A stretch of 64,000 nt of DNA from Nonomuraea guangzhouensis (GCF_019396345.1 NZ_JAHKRM010000031.1:62001-126000), one strand, 5' to 3'; positions 1 to 7,380 are shown, counted from the first letter of the stretch. Numbers and translations: made by a program. Notes: generated from the letters alone by a model not told the origin.

Positions 1-27
1 TTGGGATGTGCCGCGTACGGATGGCAT
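1..27 (-). CDS. N-terminus of a gene running off the left edge
   Basis: Nine codons (MPSVRGTSQ) are visible, preceded by a strong GGAGG ribosome binding site 6 bases before the ATG and lying 36 bp after the stop of the tail-like gene. It continues the leftward transcription unit. Nothing can be said about function. It could be chance, but RBS quality and position favour a real start. Confidence 0.5.
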
Positions 28-63
28 TGGCTACCTCCGGGCGCAGGCAGCGTCCATGATCAT

Positions 64-642
64 TTAGGAGAATGTGCAGGTTGCTGTAGCCGCCCAGGTT
101 TGGCCGGCCACCTTCGTGCCCTGAGCGATCGACGTCTTGTGGTTGAACAAGGTGGCGTTGACGGTGGCGCTACTGGTGACGGTGGGCGTACCGATGTCGA
201 TCCCGAATTCGTTCCAAGCGAAGTTTCCGTCGGCGGTGCCGAGGGTCGCCTTCAGCGTGAGCACTCCGGCGCTGACCTGCGGATAGGTGGCGTCCATAAT
301 TTGGAACCAGCGGTTGGCGGAGCCGGCGGAGGCCGACAGGTTGGTGTCGCCGACTGCTGCGGCGGGGCTGGTGGCGTTCCCGACGCCGATCCGGGCGCTG
401 GTGTTGGTGATGGCCTGCCCGCCGCCGGCGGTCAGAAGCGAGGTGAGGCGGGTGAGTCCGGCGGTGGTGACAAGGTTTCCGTGGACTTCGGTCGTCTCGT
501 AGGGCAGGACGCCGAGTCGAGCGAAATCGGCCGCGGACGGGGCAGCGAGGCAGGCGCGGCGCTGTACCCAGGTGGTCTGGTCGGCGTCGAACTTGTCGAT
601 CAGCCAGTGAGTGGTGGCGCGTGCGAGCTCGACGGCGGGCAT
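64..642 (-). CDS. Phage virion-associated (tail/fibre-like) protein, 192 aa
   Basis: The ATG at 642 (MPAVELARAT) has a CAGGAG ribosome binding site 8 bases upstream; an upstream-extended frame to 882 lacks support. The protein is rich in Ala, Thr, Gly, Ser and Asn with alternating beta-like stretches (for example TLKATLGTADGNFAWNEFGI) and a few charged residues, the composition of phage tail-fibre, minor tail or capsid-decoration proteins. A short polar N-terminal region precedes the repeat-like body. It opens the leftward block that would lead into virion genes outside the window. The structural role is inferred from composition and place, not from a recognised domain. Confidence 0.6.
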   Translation of the reverse strand: MPAVELARATTHWLIDKFDADQTTWVQRRACLAAPSAADFARLGVLPYETTEVHGNLVTTAGLTRLTSLLTAGGGQAITNTSARIGVGNATSPAAAVGDTNLSASAGSANRWFQIMDATYPQVSAGVLTLKATLGTADGNFAWNEFGIDIGTPTVTSSATVNATLFNHKTSIAQGTKVAGQTWAATATCTFS

Positions 643-690
643 GGGGCACACTCCTGGCAGTCGATCGAACGGGTGTACGAGAATGGCCTG

Positions 691-1032
691 ATGGAGCCGA
701 CTAGGGTGGACCTGCACAACTGGCCGCACGACTGCGGCGCGGGCGGTTGGGTGATGCCGCACGGCGACCCCATCGACCGGTGGGAAGTGATCCGCGTCCA
801 CGCCCGCTACGTGGCGCCCAGAGTCGAGGCCGGCACCGTGGATGAGCAGGGCCGCCGGTTGAAGATGCGCTTCGAGGCGCACGCTTATCTCGTCGACCTG
901 GACGGCTCATTCTCGGGGCTGCCCGATTACGAGCGGGTGCTGCTGCATCAGGAGCCGCCGGGCAACTGCTGGTACATCAAGGCCGTCGACGACGACTATC
1001 TGGAGCGGATCGACCGGTACAAAGTCGGCTAG
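691..1032 (+). CDS. Unknown 113-aa protein on the opposite strand
   Basis: From ATG 691 the product begins MEPTRVDLHNWPHDCG and has normal globular composition with many aromatic and acidic residues, ending IDRYKVG. It reads opposite to almost every gene around it, is divergent from the tail-like gene and overlaps the neighbouring HTH gene tail-to-tail by 4 bases. A GTG at 673 is an alternative start; neither has a convincing ribosome binding site. No family recognised. A rightward gene in a leftward array is often a late-acquired accessory gene expressed from its own promoter in the lysogen. Confidence 0.55.
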   Translation: MEPTRVDLHNWPHDCGAGGWVMPHGDPIDRWEVIRVHARYVAPRVEAGTVDEQGRRLKMRFEAHAYLVDLDGSFSGLPDYERVLLHQEPPGNCWYIKAVDDDYLERIDRYKVG

Positions 1033-1292
1033 GCGGCGTCCTGGAAGCGGGCGCGCAGGTCGGCCCGTAGTTGGTCGCGCAGTTCTGGCGTGGCGGGGAT
1101 GTCGTCGCCACGGGCGATGCAGCCATCAATGGTGGCGAGGTCGCGGTAGTCGTAGAAGACGACCCGGTCCACGGTGCCGAGCTGGCGGGCCTGGTAGCGG
1201 CGGGCCCACTGCCGGATGGTGATGGGGCTTCTGCCGAGCTGGGCGGCGGCGGCTTTCGCCGTGATCGGATCAGGGTCGGGGTCCACGCTCAC
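1029..1292 (-). CDS. Small helix-turn-helix protein
   Basis: This 87-aa protein has a MerR/HTH_17-like segment at about residues 9-40 (ITAKAAAAQLGRSPITIRQW), where AAAQLGRS and ITIRQWARR form the two helices. Such small HTH proteins in phages act as excisionase-like or transcription-modulating DNA binders. A GC inverted repeat lies just upstream (1308-1338). It overlaps the convergent + strand gene by 4 bases. DNA binding is well supported, the target is unknown. Confidence 0.7.
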   Translation of the reverse strand: MSVDPDPDPITAKAAAAQLGRSPITIRQWARRYQARQLGTVDRVVFYDYRDLATIDGCIARGDDIPATPELRDQLRADLRARFQDAA

Positions 1293-1307
1293 CCCCTGAA
1301 ACGCGTG

Positions 1308-1338
1308 ATGCCCTCGCGCGCATGTGGCGTGAGGGCAT
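1308..1338. repeat. Inverted repeat upstream of the small HTH gene
   Basis: ATGCCCTC and GAGGGCAT form a perfect 8-bp inverted repeat with a 15-base loop, 16 bp upstream of the HTH gene start on the minus strand. It could be an operator or a weak hairpin; no run of T follows on either strand. Confidence 0.45.
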
Positions 1339-1383
1339 TCGTGTTCTGTCCGCAGGAAGTGTTACACAGAGGGACAGAGTTCT

Positions 1384-1536
1384 TCAACTCGGCGTCACAC
1401 CGACCCACTCGGCGACCGTCAGCAGCATCGCCGACCTGGGGATATGGATCGGCAACAGGTGGGGGACGACGAGCACGCCGTCGGCGACGGGGTGCACGTC
1501 GCAGGGCAGCGTCTCAACGTCACACATGACACTCAT
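1384..1536 (-). CDS. Small 50-aa protein
   Basis: ATG at 1536 gives MSVMCDVETLPCDVH and ends EWVGVTPS. It is an uninterrupted 51-codon frame that fills the space between the membrane gene and the HTH gene, in the same direction as its neighbours. Two Cys (CDVETLPCDVHP) near the N-terminus could bind metal, but there is no second pair. An ATG one codon upstream (1539) is an alternative start. No function can be assigned. Confidence 0.5.
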   Translation of the reverse strand: MSVMCDVETLPCDVHPVADGVLVVPHLLPIHIPRSAMLLTVAEWVGVTPS

Positions 1537-1567
1537 CATCCCAGAAGTCACGGGAGTGTCACATCGG

Positions 1568-1810
1568 TCACGGTTGCTGGGTCTTCCACGAGTCGGCCAG
1601 CAGGAGCGCGATCACCACCGTCCCGATCGTGTTGAACATCGCGAGCGCGGCGCTGACCGGCCCCACCCACAGCGGATCGTTCGGCGTCCCACCCCATGCG
1701 CCCGTCAGCAGGTAGACGCCGACCGCCTGGCTGGCGACCATCAAGGCGACGAACGCCGCGCTCTTGCCCAGCACGCTGGCCCAGCTCGGGAAGTCGGTCA
1801 CGGCTTCCAT
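1568..1810 (-). CDS. Small two-helix membrane protein, 80 aa
   Basis: From ATG 1810 the protein has two hydrophobic segments, roughly residues 13-32 and 50-70 (AALAMFNTIGTVVIALLLAD), and a short polar tail, so it should sit in the cytoplasmic membrane as a hairpin. Its start lies inside the last codons of the upstream DUF6221 gene; a GTG three codons later overlaps that stop directly and is an alternative. Small membrane proteins of phages include exclusion factors and holins, but nothing here distinguishes these. Confidence 0.6.
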   Translation of the reverse strand: MEAVTDFPSWASVLGKSAAFVALMVASQAVGVYLLTGAWGGTPNDPLWVGPVSAALAMFNTIGTVVIALLLADSWKTQQP

Positions 1811-2124
1811 CTCTCTTGGTAGTCGTCGTGGTCGGCGTACTCCTGGGCGCGTAGGCGGCATGCCAGCTCAAGGGCCTCCCTGCGGCCTTCCTCGTAGCCA
1901 GTCTCTCGAAAGCCGCCTTGGACACGTAGCGCGTCGGCGTACTCGTCCACCAGTCTTCGGCCAGTCTCGACTGCACGGAGCACGCGGGCCGAGTCGAACC
2001 GGTCATGATGCGCCAGATCAGCATCCCCGCATTCATGCCAGCAGTCGACACCGGCGTACTGAGATGTCTGCTCGTCCTCGTCGAACTGTGCGCGTAGGAA
2101 CGCGATCAGGTCATCCACGCCCAA
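1798..2124 (-). CDS. DUF6221 family protein
   Basis: The start (MGVDDLIAFLRAQFDEDE), the central RVLRAVETGRRLVDEY and the C-terminal EGRREALELACRLRA followed by DHDDYQERWKP are the pattern of the actinobacterial DUF6221 family, which occurs widely in Streptomyces-type genomes and phages with no known activity. At 108 aa it is a usual family length. A Cys-His pair (CWHEC) sits near residue 28. It is coupled to the downstream membrane gene by overlap. Confidence 0.8.
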   Translation of the reverse strand: MGVDDLIAFLRAQFDEDEQTSQYAGVDCWHECGDADLAHHDRFDSARVLRAVETGRRLVDEYADALRVQGGFRETGYEEGRREALELACRLRAQEYADHDDYQERWKP

Positions 2125-2136
2125 CCTCCATCGTGG

Positions 2137-2421
2137 TCACGGCCCTTCGCTCAGGTCGAACAGCGTGTCGTACGGGTCCGGCTTCGCGTCCACGCGCAGC
2201 CAGTCGGGAAGTTGGTCGCGCGTCTGGTGCTGTGCGCGGTAGACGTCGGCGGCGTCGTCCGCGCACAGGTCGATCCAGTCGCCCGGCTTCATGTCTCGGC
2301 CCGCGAAACGGCCGTGCTCACGGGCGATGAACGCGGTCTTGGCCCGCTTGTCGCAGGTGGGCCGGATGCAGTCGTGGATCTCGTCGCGGACGCGGTGGTC
2401 GATCCGCTGGGCGTCGTTCAT
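2137..2421 (-). CDS. Unknown 94-aa phage protein
   Basis: Charged soluble protein starting MNDAQRIDHRVRDEIHDC, with two Cys (CIRPTC) near residues 18-23 and an acidic C-terminus (DPYDTLFDLSEGP). The ATG overlaps the stop of the upstream gene (ATGA). No family is recognised. Confidence 0.6.
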   Translation of the reverse strand: MNDAQRIDHRVRDEIHDCIRPTCDKRAKTAFIAREHGRFAGRDMKPGDWIDLCADDAADVYRAQHQTRDQLPDWLRVDAKPDPYDTLFDLSEGP

Positions 2422-2660
2422 CTGGTGCTCAACTCCTCATCGGCAAGGCTCGCGAGAAGCGCGGCGGCGGCCGACAGTTCCCTCAACTGGTCAGGATCCA
2501 TCTTCGCAAGCGAGTCACCCGCCCGCTCCAGGTCGCCCCGGTACGCCCACCCGAGCGCGGCCTGCCCGACGAGGATGCCGTTGGCGTGCCGCATCGTGCC
2601 GTAGAGGCGGGCGAGGCCCTCGTTGAACTCTGACGCCCAGTTGGGATGGTCGGCGGTCAC
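2418..2660 (-). CDS. Unknown helical 80-aa phage protein
   Basis: A GTG at 2660 overlaps the upstream stop (GTGA), giving VTADHPNWASEFNEGLARL. The chain is almost entirely helix-forming (LRELSAAAALLASLADEEL), soluble and acidic. The longer frame upstream of this GTG is rejected because it overlaps the neighbouring gene. Function unknown. Confidence 0.6.
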   Translation of the reverse strand: MTADHPNWASEFNEGLARLYGTMRHANGILVGQAALGWAYRGDLERAGDSLAKMDPDQLRELSAAAALLASLADEELSTR

Positions 2661-2896
2661 CGCTCTTGATCCTCTTTGAACGCGTCGGCCGTCCACTTCA
2701 CCGCCTCCGCCACGATCGCCGCGTTCCCCGCCACCGTCATCACCGCCAGCGGTTTCCCGGCCTCGTCCTCGATGCGCAGCGCCGCTTTGAACCCCGGAAA
2801 GGCGGCGATCACCGCCGTCTCCTGCTCCACAATCGACCCTCCTCGCTGTGAAAGCTGCCCGTTGACCTGGTCGAACAAGTCCACAAGGTCGGTCAT
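2657..2896 (-). CDS. Unknown 79-aa phage protein
   Basis: ATG at 2896 overlaps the preceding stop (ATGA) and gives MTDLVDLFDQVNGQLSQRG. The middle part alternates hydrophobic and charged residues as in a small alpha/beta fold, ending in a Lys/Asp/Glu-rich tail. Translational coupling to both neighbours supports a real gene. No function recognised. Confidence 0.6.
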   Translation of the reverse strand: MTDLVDLFDQVNGQLSQRGGSIVEQETAVIAAFPGFKAALRIEDEAGKPLAVMTVAGNAAIVAEAVKWTADAFKEDQER

Positions 2897-3651
2897 GCGT
2901 GCGCCTCCTGCTGCTCGTGGTCGTGCTCGTCCGCCTGCCGGGCGTACTCGTCGTCGTGCTCCCGCTGAGTCAACAGCCGACCGCAGGACTCGCACTCGTA
3001 GTAGCCGTCGTCCTTCCTGCGCACCTGCCGGTCGGAGCAGCGGGGGCAGCAGATCGGCGAGCGGGCGTTCGCCGGTTCGGTCTTCCCCATCGCCCTCAGT
3101 GTGCGCTGCCACTTGAGCACGGCCAGGCCGAACGTCACCGACCCCGGATGCAGGAGGATGTCGCCGATCTGGCCGCACAGCCAGGCGGCGGACACCATGC
3201 GGGCGTGCGCGCCCCTCCCCCGCTGAGTACGTGGAGGGTAGCCGCGAGCGGCCCTCCACTGGTCTTCCGTCTCCACGAGCGTCCCGAACAAGTCGTCCAA
3301 CGTCTCGACGATCGCCTTGTGGTCGCGGGCACGCTGCCCGTTCGGGCCCGCGATGGCAGCACCCCGGTAGCCGTCCACGTTCGCGGCCACCACCGCGGCA
3401 TCGTCATCGAGCCGGCGCAGCGCGCCCTCGATCATGCGGGCGCACCGCGAACACCAGACCGGGTCCCCGATCGTGACCGGCGTCTCCGGCTGCACGGGAG
3501 CGGCAGGTCGTTCAGGCCGGTCATCGCCAGGCAGCGCCAGCCACGCTTCCATGTCTGCGGCATGCCGGTCGTTAGCCTGGTCGTAGCCTTCCCAGTCGTC
3601 ACGCGCCGCGTTGTTGCACCGGCCTGGACAAGCATGCGGATGGATCGGCAT
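2893..3651 (-). CDS. Zinc-ribbon phage protein, 252 aa
   Basis: Three Cys clusters are visible: CPGRC near the N-terminus, CSRC near residue 68, and a C-terminal ribbon in which CCPRCSDRQVRR is followed about 15 residues later by CESCGR. The C-terminal ribbon resembles those of DNA- or RNA-binding proteins. The middle is helical and the tail is His/Glu/Gln-rich (DEHDHEQQEAHA). It is one of the largest proteins of this block and is translationally coupled to the next gene. Nucleic-acid binding is an inference. Confidence 0.65.
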   Translation of the reverse strand: MPIHPHACPGRCNNAARDDWEGYDQANDRHAADMEAWLALPGDDRPERPAAPVQPETPVTIGDPVWCSRCARMIEGALRRLDDDAAVVAANVDGYRGAAIAGPNGQRARDHKAIVETLDDLFGTLVETEDQWRAARGYPPRTQRGRGAHARMVSAAWLCGQIGDILLHPGSVTFGLAVLKWQRTLRAMGKTEPANARSPICCPRCSDRQVRRKDDGYYECESCGRLLTQREHDDEYARQADEHDHEQQEAHA

Positions 3652-3654
3652 CGG

Positions 3655-3846
3655 TCAGTCCCCCTGGTTGGCGGGCGGCAGAAACAGGTTGGCGGGCCAG
3701 TGCCCGTTGATGGTCTCGGTGCGGTGCTCGCCGCATTCACAGACGCTGAGGACGATGGTGGCCAGGCCGGGCACGATGGCGTACTCGCCGTGGGCAACAG
3801 ACTTGGCGGTCCATCGGTGGCGGTGGAACAGGCGGCGCAGGTTCAT
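3655..3846 (-). CDS. Unknown 63-aa protein
   Basis: ATG at 3846 overlaps the upstream stop (ATGA). The product starts MNLRRLFHRHRW and carries one CEC motif plus His residues (HRW, EHR), compatible with a small metal site. No family recognised. Confidence 0.6.
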   Translation of the reverse strand: MNLRRLFHRHRWTAKSVAHGEYAIVPGLATIVLSVCECGEHRTETINGHWPANLFLPPANQGD

Positions 3847-4154
3847 GGCGCCTTCACCGCCACGTACTCCCGGTTGAACACGTTCTTCAAGGTGTCCTCG
3901 TCCTCGCACCGCTTGGCCTTCCGCCTGGCTTCCTCGTAGCTGCTGTACCGGGTGTAGTTCAGGTGCCGGTACCACTCCTTGGTGCGATCCTCGTCCCGGT
4001 AGATGATCTCCAGGACCTGCCACTCGCCGCTGTCTTTGGTCTCCAGACCCGCGTCCGCGTTCGCGGCGCGGCGGCTGCGTAGCCACCAGCCGCAGCCGAA
4101 CGAGACGACTGAAATCAGTACTCCACCGGCAAGCAAGACGATGACGTCAGCCAC
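3843..4154 (-). CDS. Membrane-anchored 103-aa protein
   Basis: A GTG at 4154 overlaps the upstream reading frame and yields VADVIVLLAGGVLISVVSF, an N-terminal transmembrane helix followed by WWLRSRR, predicting a cytoplasmic C-terminal domain. That domain is aromatic and charged (IIYRDEDRTKEWYRHLNY) and ends at EYVAVKAP. It resembles small membrane-tethered phage proteins of unknown role. Confidence 0.6.
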   Translation of the reverse strand: MADVIVLLAGGVLISVVSFGCGWWLRSRRAANADAGLETKDSGEWQVLEIIYRDEDRTKEWYRHLNYTRYSSYEEARRKAKRCEDEDTLKNVFNREYVAVKAP

Positions 4155-4653
4155 GCTCGCCCTCCGCCCCGCTGTGGAAGGTGAGCGGCCACCGGCCGTG
4201 ACGGTCAGCCTCGAAACGCGCCACCCGTCGCAACGCCTGAACCGTGCTCTCAGACTTGTCCTGGTCGCCGTCGAGAGCCCGTCTAGTTGGGCACGGGGCC
4301 GGGCAGATGCACTCCGGACACAACAGCCCCGACTCGGCGTGCGTCGCGGCCAACTCCTCCGGACGTGGGTGCAGGTCCCGAACCCGAGCGCCCGCCCGCC
4401 GTAGGTCGTCGAGTGTGGCGATGTGATCCCCCAGCCAGCAGCGGTTCGCCATCTCGCTGTCGTCGATGATCCGCTCGACTCGCTTGAGGCGTTCGGCTGC
4501 GGTGGCCCGGTTCCAGCGGTGAATCCACTCGGCCGGGGTGGGCAAGACACCCTCCGGGGCGGGTTGCTCGGATTCGCCGGCGCGCAGTTGGGCCACCTCG
4601 TGGCGGAGCCGCGCGAGTTCCCCGTTCAAAGCCTCGACTTCGATCTCAGCCAC
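4147..4653 (-). CDS. Coiled-coil protein with Cys cluster, 168 aa
   Basis: GTG 4653 gives VAEIEVEALNGELARLRHEV, a heptad-rich N-terminal coiled coil. A middle helical domain follows, then a Cys cluster (CPECICPAPCP) near residue 120 that may bind zinc, and a charged C-terminus. Both ends overlap neighbours. No family recognised. Confidence 0.6.
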   Translation of the reverse strand: MAEIEVEALNGELARLRHEVAQLRAGESEQPAPEGVLPTPAEWIHRWNRATAAERLKRVERIIDDSEMANRCWLGDHIATLDDLRRAGARVRDLHPRPEELAATHAESGLLCPECICPAPCPTRRALDGDQDKSESTVQALRRVARFEADRHGRWPLTFHSGAEGERG

Positions 4654-4894
4654 GGTTGGTCTCCTCTCGTGCGGCGCGGACCTGGGCGCGAGCTTCATCG
4701 CGCTGCCGCACCGCGTACAAGACCGCGTACAGCCACACCGCATCCATCGGCACCGCCAGACGCGGACCCTCCCAGAACGGCATCAGCGACACGGCGGCGA
4801 ACAGGACAGCGGTCGGGATAGCCAGACTGCGGAGTATCCACGCGTCGTCGCTTCCGGGCGGGTCGACAAGGACACGCCACGCACGGCGGATCAT
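4646..4894 (-). CDS. Small membrane protein, 82 aa
   Basis: Two hydrophobic segments at about residues 21-38 and 46-63 separated by a short turn, then a strongly charged cytoplasmic tail (RQRDEARAQVRAAREETN) that looks helical. Coupled by overlap to the genes on both sides. Function unknown; a membrane-sensing or exclusion role is only a guess. Confidence 0.6.
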   Translation of the reverse strand: MIRRAWRVLVDPPGSDDAWILRSLAIPTAVLFAAVSLMPFWEGPRLAVPMDAVWLYAVLYAVRQRDEARAQVRAAREETNRG

Positions 4895-5565
4895 CTCGCC
4901 GCCTCCCCCGCTATCGCGAGCAGCTCCCGCGGTACGACGGTCGGCACCAACGCGCGCTGCCCCGGAGAGAGCTCTAGCGCGTCGAGGATCCGCGAGATCG
5001 CCCCGGCGAGTAGGGCACCCTGGGCCTCCGCCAGTCGGATCTCACGGTCGGCGATCCCCATGTCGTGCGCCGTCTTCGCGAAGCGGACGCACCGGTCACG
5101 CTCCTGCGCTTCGAGGAGGGCCAGGCCGCGGATCGCTTCGCCTGACTCGTACACGCCGACGCTCGGCGACGCGGAACGGGTGTGGCCGACCAGCCCCTCC
5201 CCCTGACCGACACCGCCCGGGGTTCCCGGATCGGCGTCCTCCAGTTGGCGCTCCAGCAGCGACGCGTACAGATGGAACCTCGCCCAACTGACCTGGAGCA
5301 TCGCCATCACCGCCTCCGCCGGCGACACGTCCACACGGCCCGGAACGGCACGCCACGCGGAGAGTGCCTCACCCTTGGCCTTCAACACCTCGCGGCGCTG
5401 CCCGCCATGCGTCTTACACGCGTTCGTGCCCCTGATAGCCAGGGCGTGACAGCGCTCCCCCGGACGGCGCTTCGACTTCTTCGAGCACTCCCAGCGGGTG
5501 TGCGTCTCGCAGTGCACGGCTCCGGCCTGTCTCATCAGGTCGTCCGTACTCAAGCGGGCGGTCAC
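4891..5565 (-). CDS. Phage protein with HGG-type Cys/His motif, 224 aa
   Basis: The N-terminal 60 residues contain CETH, WECSKKSKRRPGERC and NACKTHGGQ, a Cys/His arrangement ending in HGG that recurs in actinophage and Streptomyces mobile-element proteins, some sitting next to terminase large subunits. The rest is helical with a Gly-rich linker near residue 110. A terminase-small-subunit-like role is possible, but no large subunit adjoins it. The GTG start overlaps the stop of an 18-codon ORF. Confidence 0.6.
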   Translation of the reverse strand: MTARLSTDDLMRQAGAVHCETHTRWECSKKSKRRPGERCHALAIRGTNACKTHGGQRREVLKAKGEALSAWRAVPGRVDVSPAEAVMAMLQVSWARFHLYASLLERQLEDADPGTPGGVGQGEGLVGHTRSASPSVGVYESGEAIRGLALLEAQERDRCVRFAKTAHDMGIADREIRLAEAQGALLAGAISRILDALELSPGQRALVPTVVPRELLAIAGEAAR

Positions 5566-5618
5566 GCCGATGCCCTACAGGTTTCGCCGCTGTCGCACTT
5601 GGCGTGGTTGTCGGTCAT
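5562..5618 (-). CDS. 18-aa micro-ORF translationally coupled to the HGG gene
   Basis: ATG 5618 has the strong ribosome binding site GGGAGG, while its stop overlaps the GTG of the next gene, which has no such site of its own. The predicted peptide is MTDNHAKCDSGETCRASA. It is probably a leader that loads ribosomes for the HGG gene; whether the peptide acts is unknown. Confidence 0.45.
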   Translation of the reverse strand: MTDNHAKCDSGETCRASA

Positions 5619-5777
5619 GCCTGTTGCCTCCCCGATTGGTCGTACGCTTGCGGGGAGCCATCTGTGACATCAGGGGCGGGCGAGGTAGGGGGCGGCTCTC
5701 CATGGCGGTGGAGGGCCGCTTTCGCGTCTAGTGAGAGTGTCGCGTATTTCGGGACGGTGCAATCGGCAGTAATCGTC

Positions 5778-6023
5778 TCACGCGATCTGGCCCATGAGAC
5801 GCTCCCAGAAGCGTGTGAGCTCGTCGCCGGCGTATCGGGTGTAGTGGATGCGGTCGTGGTGGCGGTAGACGGCCACCTCGGTCACCGGCTCGCCGTCTGG
5901 GGTGAACGAGGTGTGCAGGTGGGTCCAGTCGTCGGGGCCTGGCCGCCAGTCGGGGAAGCTCGCGTGGGCGGCGTGCTGTTGGAGGGATTTAACCCACTGG
6001 TCCTGGCCTTGCGGGTGGTGCAT
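5778..6023 (-). CDS. Unknown 81-aa protein
   Basis: Starts MHHPQGQDQWVKSLQQ at 6023 and is rich in His, Trp and Tyr (DDWTHLHTSF, YRHHDRIHYTRYAGDEL). Longer starts upstream are possible. The region between this gene and 5618 (about 160 bp) is free of convincing genes and may hold the promoter of the next unit. No family recognised. Confidence 0.5.
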   Translation of the reverse strand: MHHPQGQDQWVKSLQQHAAHASFPDWRPGPDDWTHLHTSFTPDGEPVTEVAVYRHHDRIHYTRYAGDELTRFWERLMGQIA

Positions 6024-6042
6024 TAACCCACTTTGGCATCCC

Positions 6043-6261
6043 TTATCCGCAATCCTCAATGAGGCTGGTCTGTCCTTCGCAGTCCCCGCCGTCACGCCGG
6101 GAGAAGCGCGGCGCTGTCGGGACGATGATCCCTAGTCTCTCCGCGCAGTCCCTGCCGTAGCCGAGTTCGCGGTACTTCGGATCCCACAGGAACTTGCCGC
6201 AGCCGCCGAGGCAGAGCATCGGGGACAGAGGCGGGACGTCGAGGTCGAGGAGGAGGGTCAC
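6043..6261 (-). CDS. DUF6011-like Cys motif protein, 72 aa
   Basis: GTG 6261 overlaps the upstream stop. The core LCLGGCGKFLWDPKYRELGY followed by GRDC matches the general form of DUF6011 proteins (CxxCGxxLxDPxSxxxGxGxxC), a small zinc motif found in phages and plasmids of actinobacteria. The C-terminus adds a second CE..C pair. Role unknown. Confidence 0.6.
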   Translation of the reverse strand: MTLLLDLDVPPLSPMLCLGGCGKFLWDPKYRELGYGRDCAERLGIIVPTAPRFSRRDGGDCEGQTSLIEDCG

Positions 6262-6395
6262 GGCCGCCAAGCCTCGCGGTCCTCCCAACGGGGAGGTTCG
6301 TGCCAGACCTTGAAGGGTCGCCAGCGCACCTGTATGCCGTCGAGGGCGTGGAAGAGCTCCCAGAAGCTCTTTGCGAGCCTCTCACTCAGCCTCAT
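6258..6395 (-). CDS. Unknown 45-aa basic protein
   Basis: ATG 6395 lies within the end of the DUF2283 gene and gives MRLSERLAKSFWELFHALDG, an amphipathic helix, then an aromatic and basic tail (VRWRPFKVW). It is coupled at both ends. Too short for family assignment. Confidence 0.5.
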   Translation of the reverse strand: MRLSERLAKSFWELFHALDGIQVRWRPFKVWHEPPRWEDREAWRP

Positions 6396-6627
6396 CGGTC
6401 GTCTCCTCCTCGGGTACGGCTGACGTCTCGGGCTCCTCGGGCCACCACCTGGTGACGATTTCCACGCCGACCATCCGCCCGTCCTTATCGAGGTCGATGT
6501 TGACCACAGCGTCCACGGGCAGCGTGGCGTCCACACCTCCGCGTGGGATAGGGCCGCGGAGGGTGACGTACATGGCCTGGGCCTTCGGATTGAAGGTCCA
6601 CTCTCCGGGATGGCGCTCCAGGGTCAT
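6382..6627 (-). CDS. DUF2283 family protein
   Basis: An AGGAGG ribosome binding site precedes ATG 6627. The sequence FNPKAQAMYVTL, then VNIDLDKDGRMVGVEIV, is the DUF2283 pattern (xYDxxxDxLYIxL ... DxDxxGxxVGIEI). The family has 50-80 residues and is common in bacteria and phages without known activity. An acidic tail (EEPETSAVPEEETTDEAE) is added here. Confidence 0.8.
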   Translation of the reverse strand: MTLERHPGEWTFNPKAQAMYVTLRGPIPRGGVDATLPVDAVVNIDLDKDGRMVGVEIVTRWWPEEPETSAVPEEETTDEAE

Positions 6628-6998
6628 CGTAGGTTCCTCCTGCGTCGGCGGCGGCGGTTGTACTCGTGCCCGTTGATCGGCAACGACTTGGGGAAACCTC
6701 GCGGATTGCAGGTCGGGCAACGGCGGAAGTGCTTACGGTCGCCGACGTGGGCGCGCTTGTGGAAGGTCGCCTGCATCCCGCTCAAGACCGGGGCGAGTCC
6801 CTTGGTGAAGCCCTCCGCGAACGCCTGCGCTGCTCTTGCCAAGCCGTCTGCGAAGGCCGAGAAGTCCACTGAGAGAGCGATCGATAGGGCAGGCGTCGGC
6901 TCTGGCTGGTCTGGCGCCCATCGCATCGCATCGTCCGACACCACGTAGTCGTCCAGGCAGGAGTCGATTGCGGCCAGCACGCCGTCAGGGGTCGACAT
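6624..6998 (-). CDS. Unknown 124-aa protein with Arg-rich tail
   Basis: ATG 6998 has GAGGAT upstream; an ATG three codons earlier is an alternative. The N-terminal half is hydrophobic/helical (DFSAFADGLARAAQAFAEGF), followed by a CPTC pair and a run of seven Arg at the C-terminus (YNRRRRRRRNLR). The tail suggests contact with nucleic acid. Overlaps both neighbours. No family recognised. Confidence 0.55.
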   Translation of the reverse strand: MSTPDGVLAAIDSCLDDYVVSDDAMRWAPDQPEPTPALSIALSVDFSAFADGLARAAQAFAEGFTKGLAPVLSGMQATFHKRAHVGDRKHFRRCPTCNPRGFPKSLPINGHEYNRRRRRRRNLR

Positions 6999-7380
6999 GG
7001 GATCCATCCTCCTCGTTGCCGCGTCTCCACACGAGTTCGTAGTCCACACTGTCTCTGGCCGCGGCGTAGTCGCCCGGCCCGTAGGTGGTCACCTGTTGCG
7101 GACGTCCGTCTCTGTCCACTCGGACGGTCAAGACGACACCGCCGACGTCCATCCACCACACGCCGGCGTCCATCTGTTCCACGTGCAGCCATGAGCCGAC
7201 CACCAGCTCATCGAACTCGGTGTTCGGCAGGTGGTGGTACTTGGAGTGCTCCCCGTCCTTGCCTGGGGCGCTGGAGACGTGGTGTGAGGTGCCGTACAGG
7301 AGTCCGCTGTCCCTCTGGCGGCCGATCCACTCGTGGACGAGGAGACGCCAGCGGCCACCGGGGCGGCGCAGGCTACCCAT
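6985..7380 (-). CDS. Unknown 131-aa protein
   Basis: ATG 7380 sits inside the end of the preceding gene. The protein contains Trp-rich beta-like sequence (WLHVEQMDAGVWWMDVGGVV, then LTVRVDRDGRPQQVTTYGPG), suggesting a small beta-barrel fold. No family recognised. Confidence 0.55.
   Translation of the reverse strand: MGSLRRPGGRWRLLVHEWIGRQRDSGLLYGTSHHVSSAPGKDGEHSKYHHLPNTEFDELVVGSWLHVEQMDAGVWWMDVGGVVLTVRVDRDGRPQQVTTYGPGDYAAARDSVDYELVWRRGNEEDGSHVDP

Noticed and set aside
1-690. Extension of the rightward 691-1032 gene upstream to base 1
   Set aside because: The upstream part is Gly/Val-rich antisense sequence over the tail-like gene, which has its own RBS and beta-like protein composition.
4891-5565. 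Calling the HGG-motif protein a terminase small subunit
   Set aside because: Such motifs sometimes stand next to terminase genes, but no large terminase is near and the fold could not be checked.
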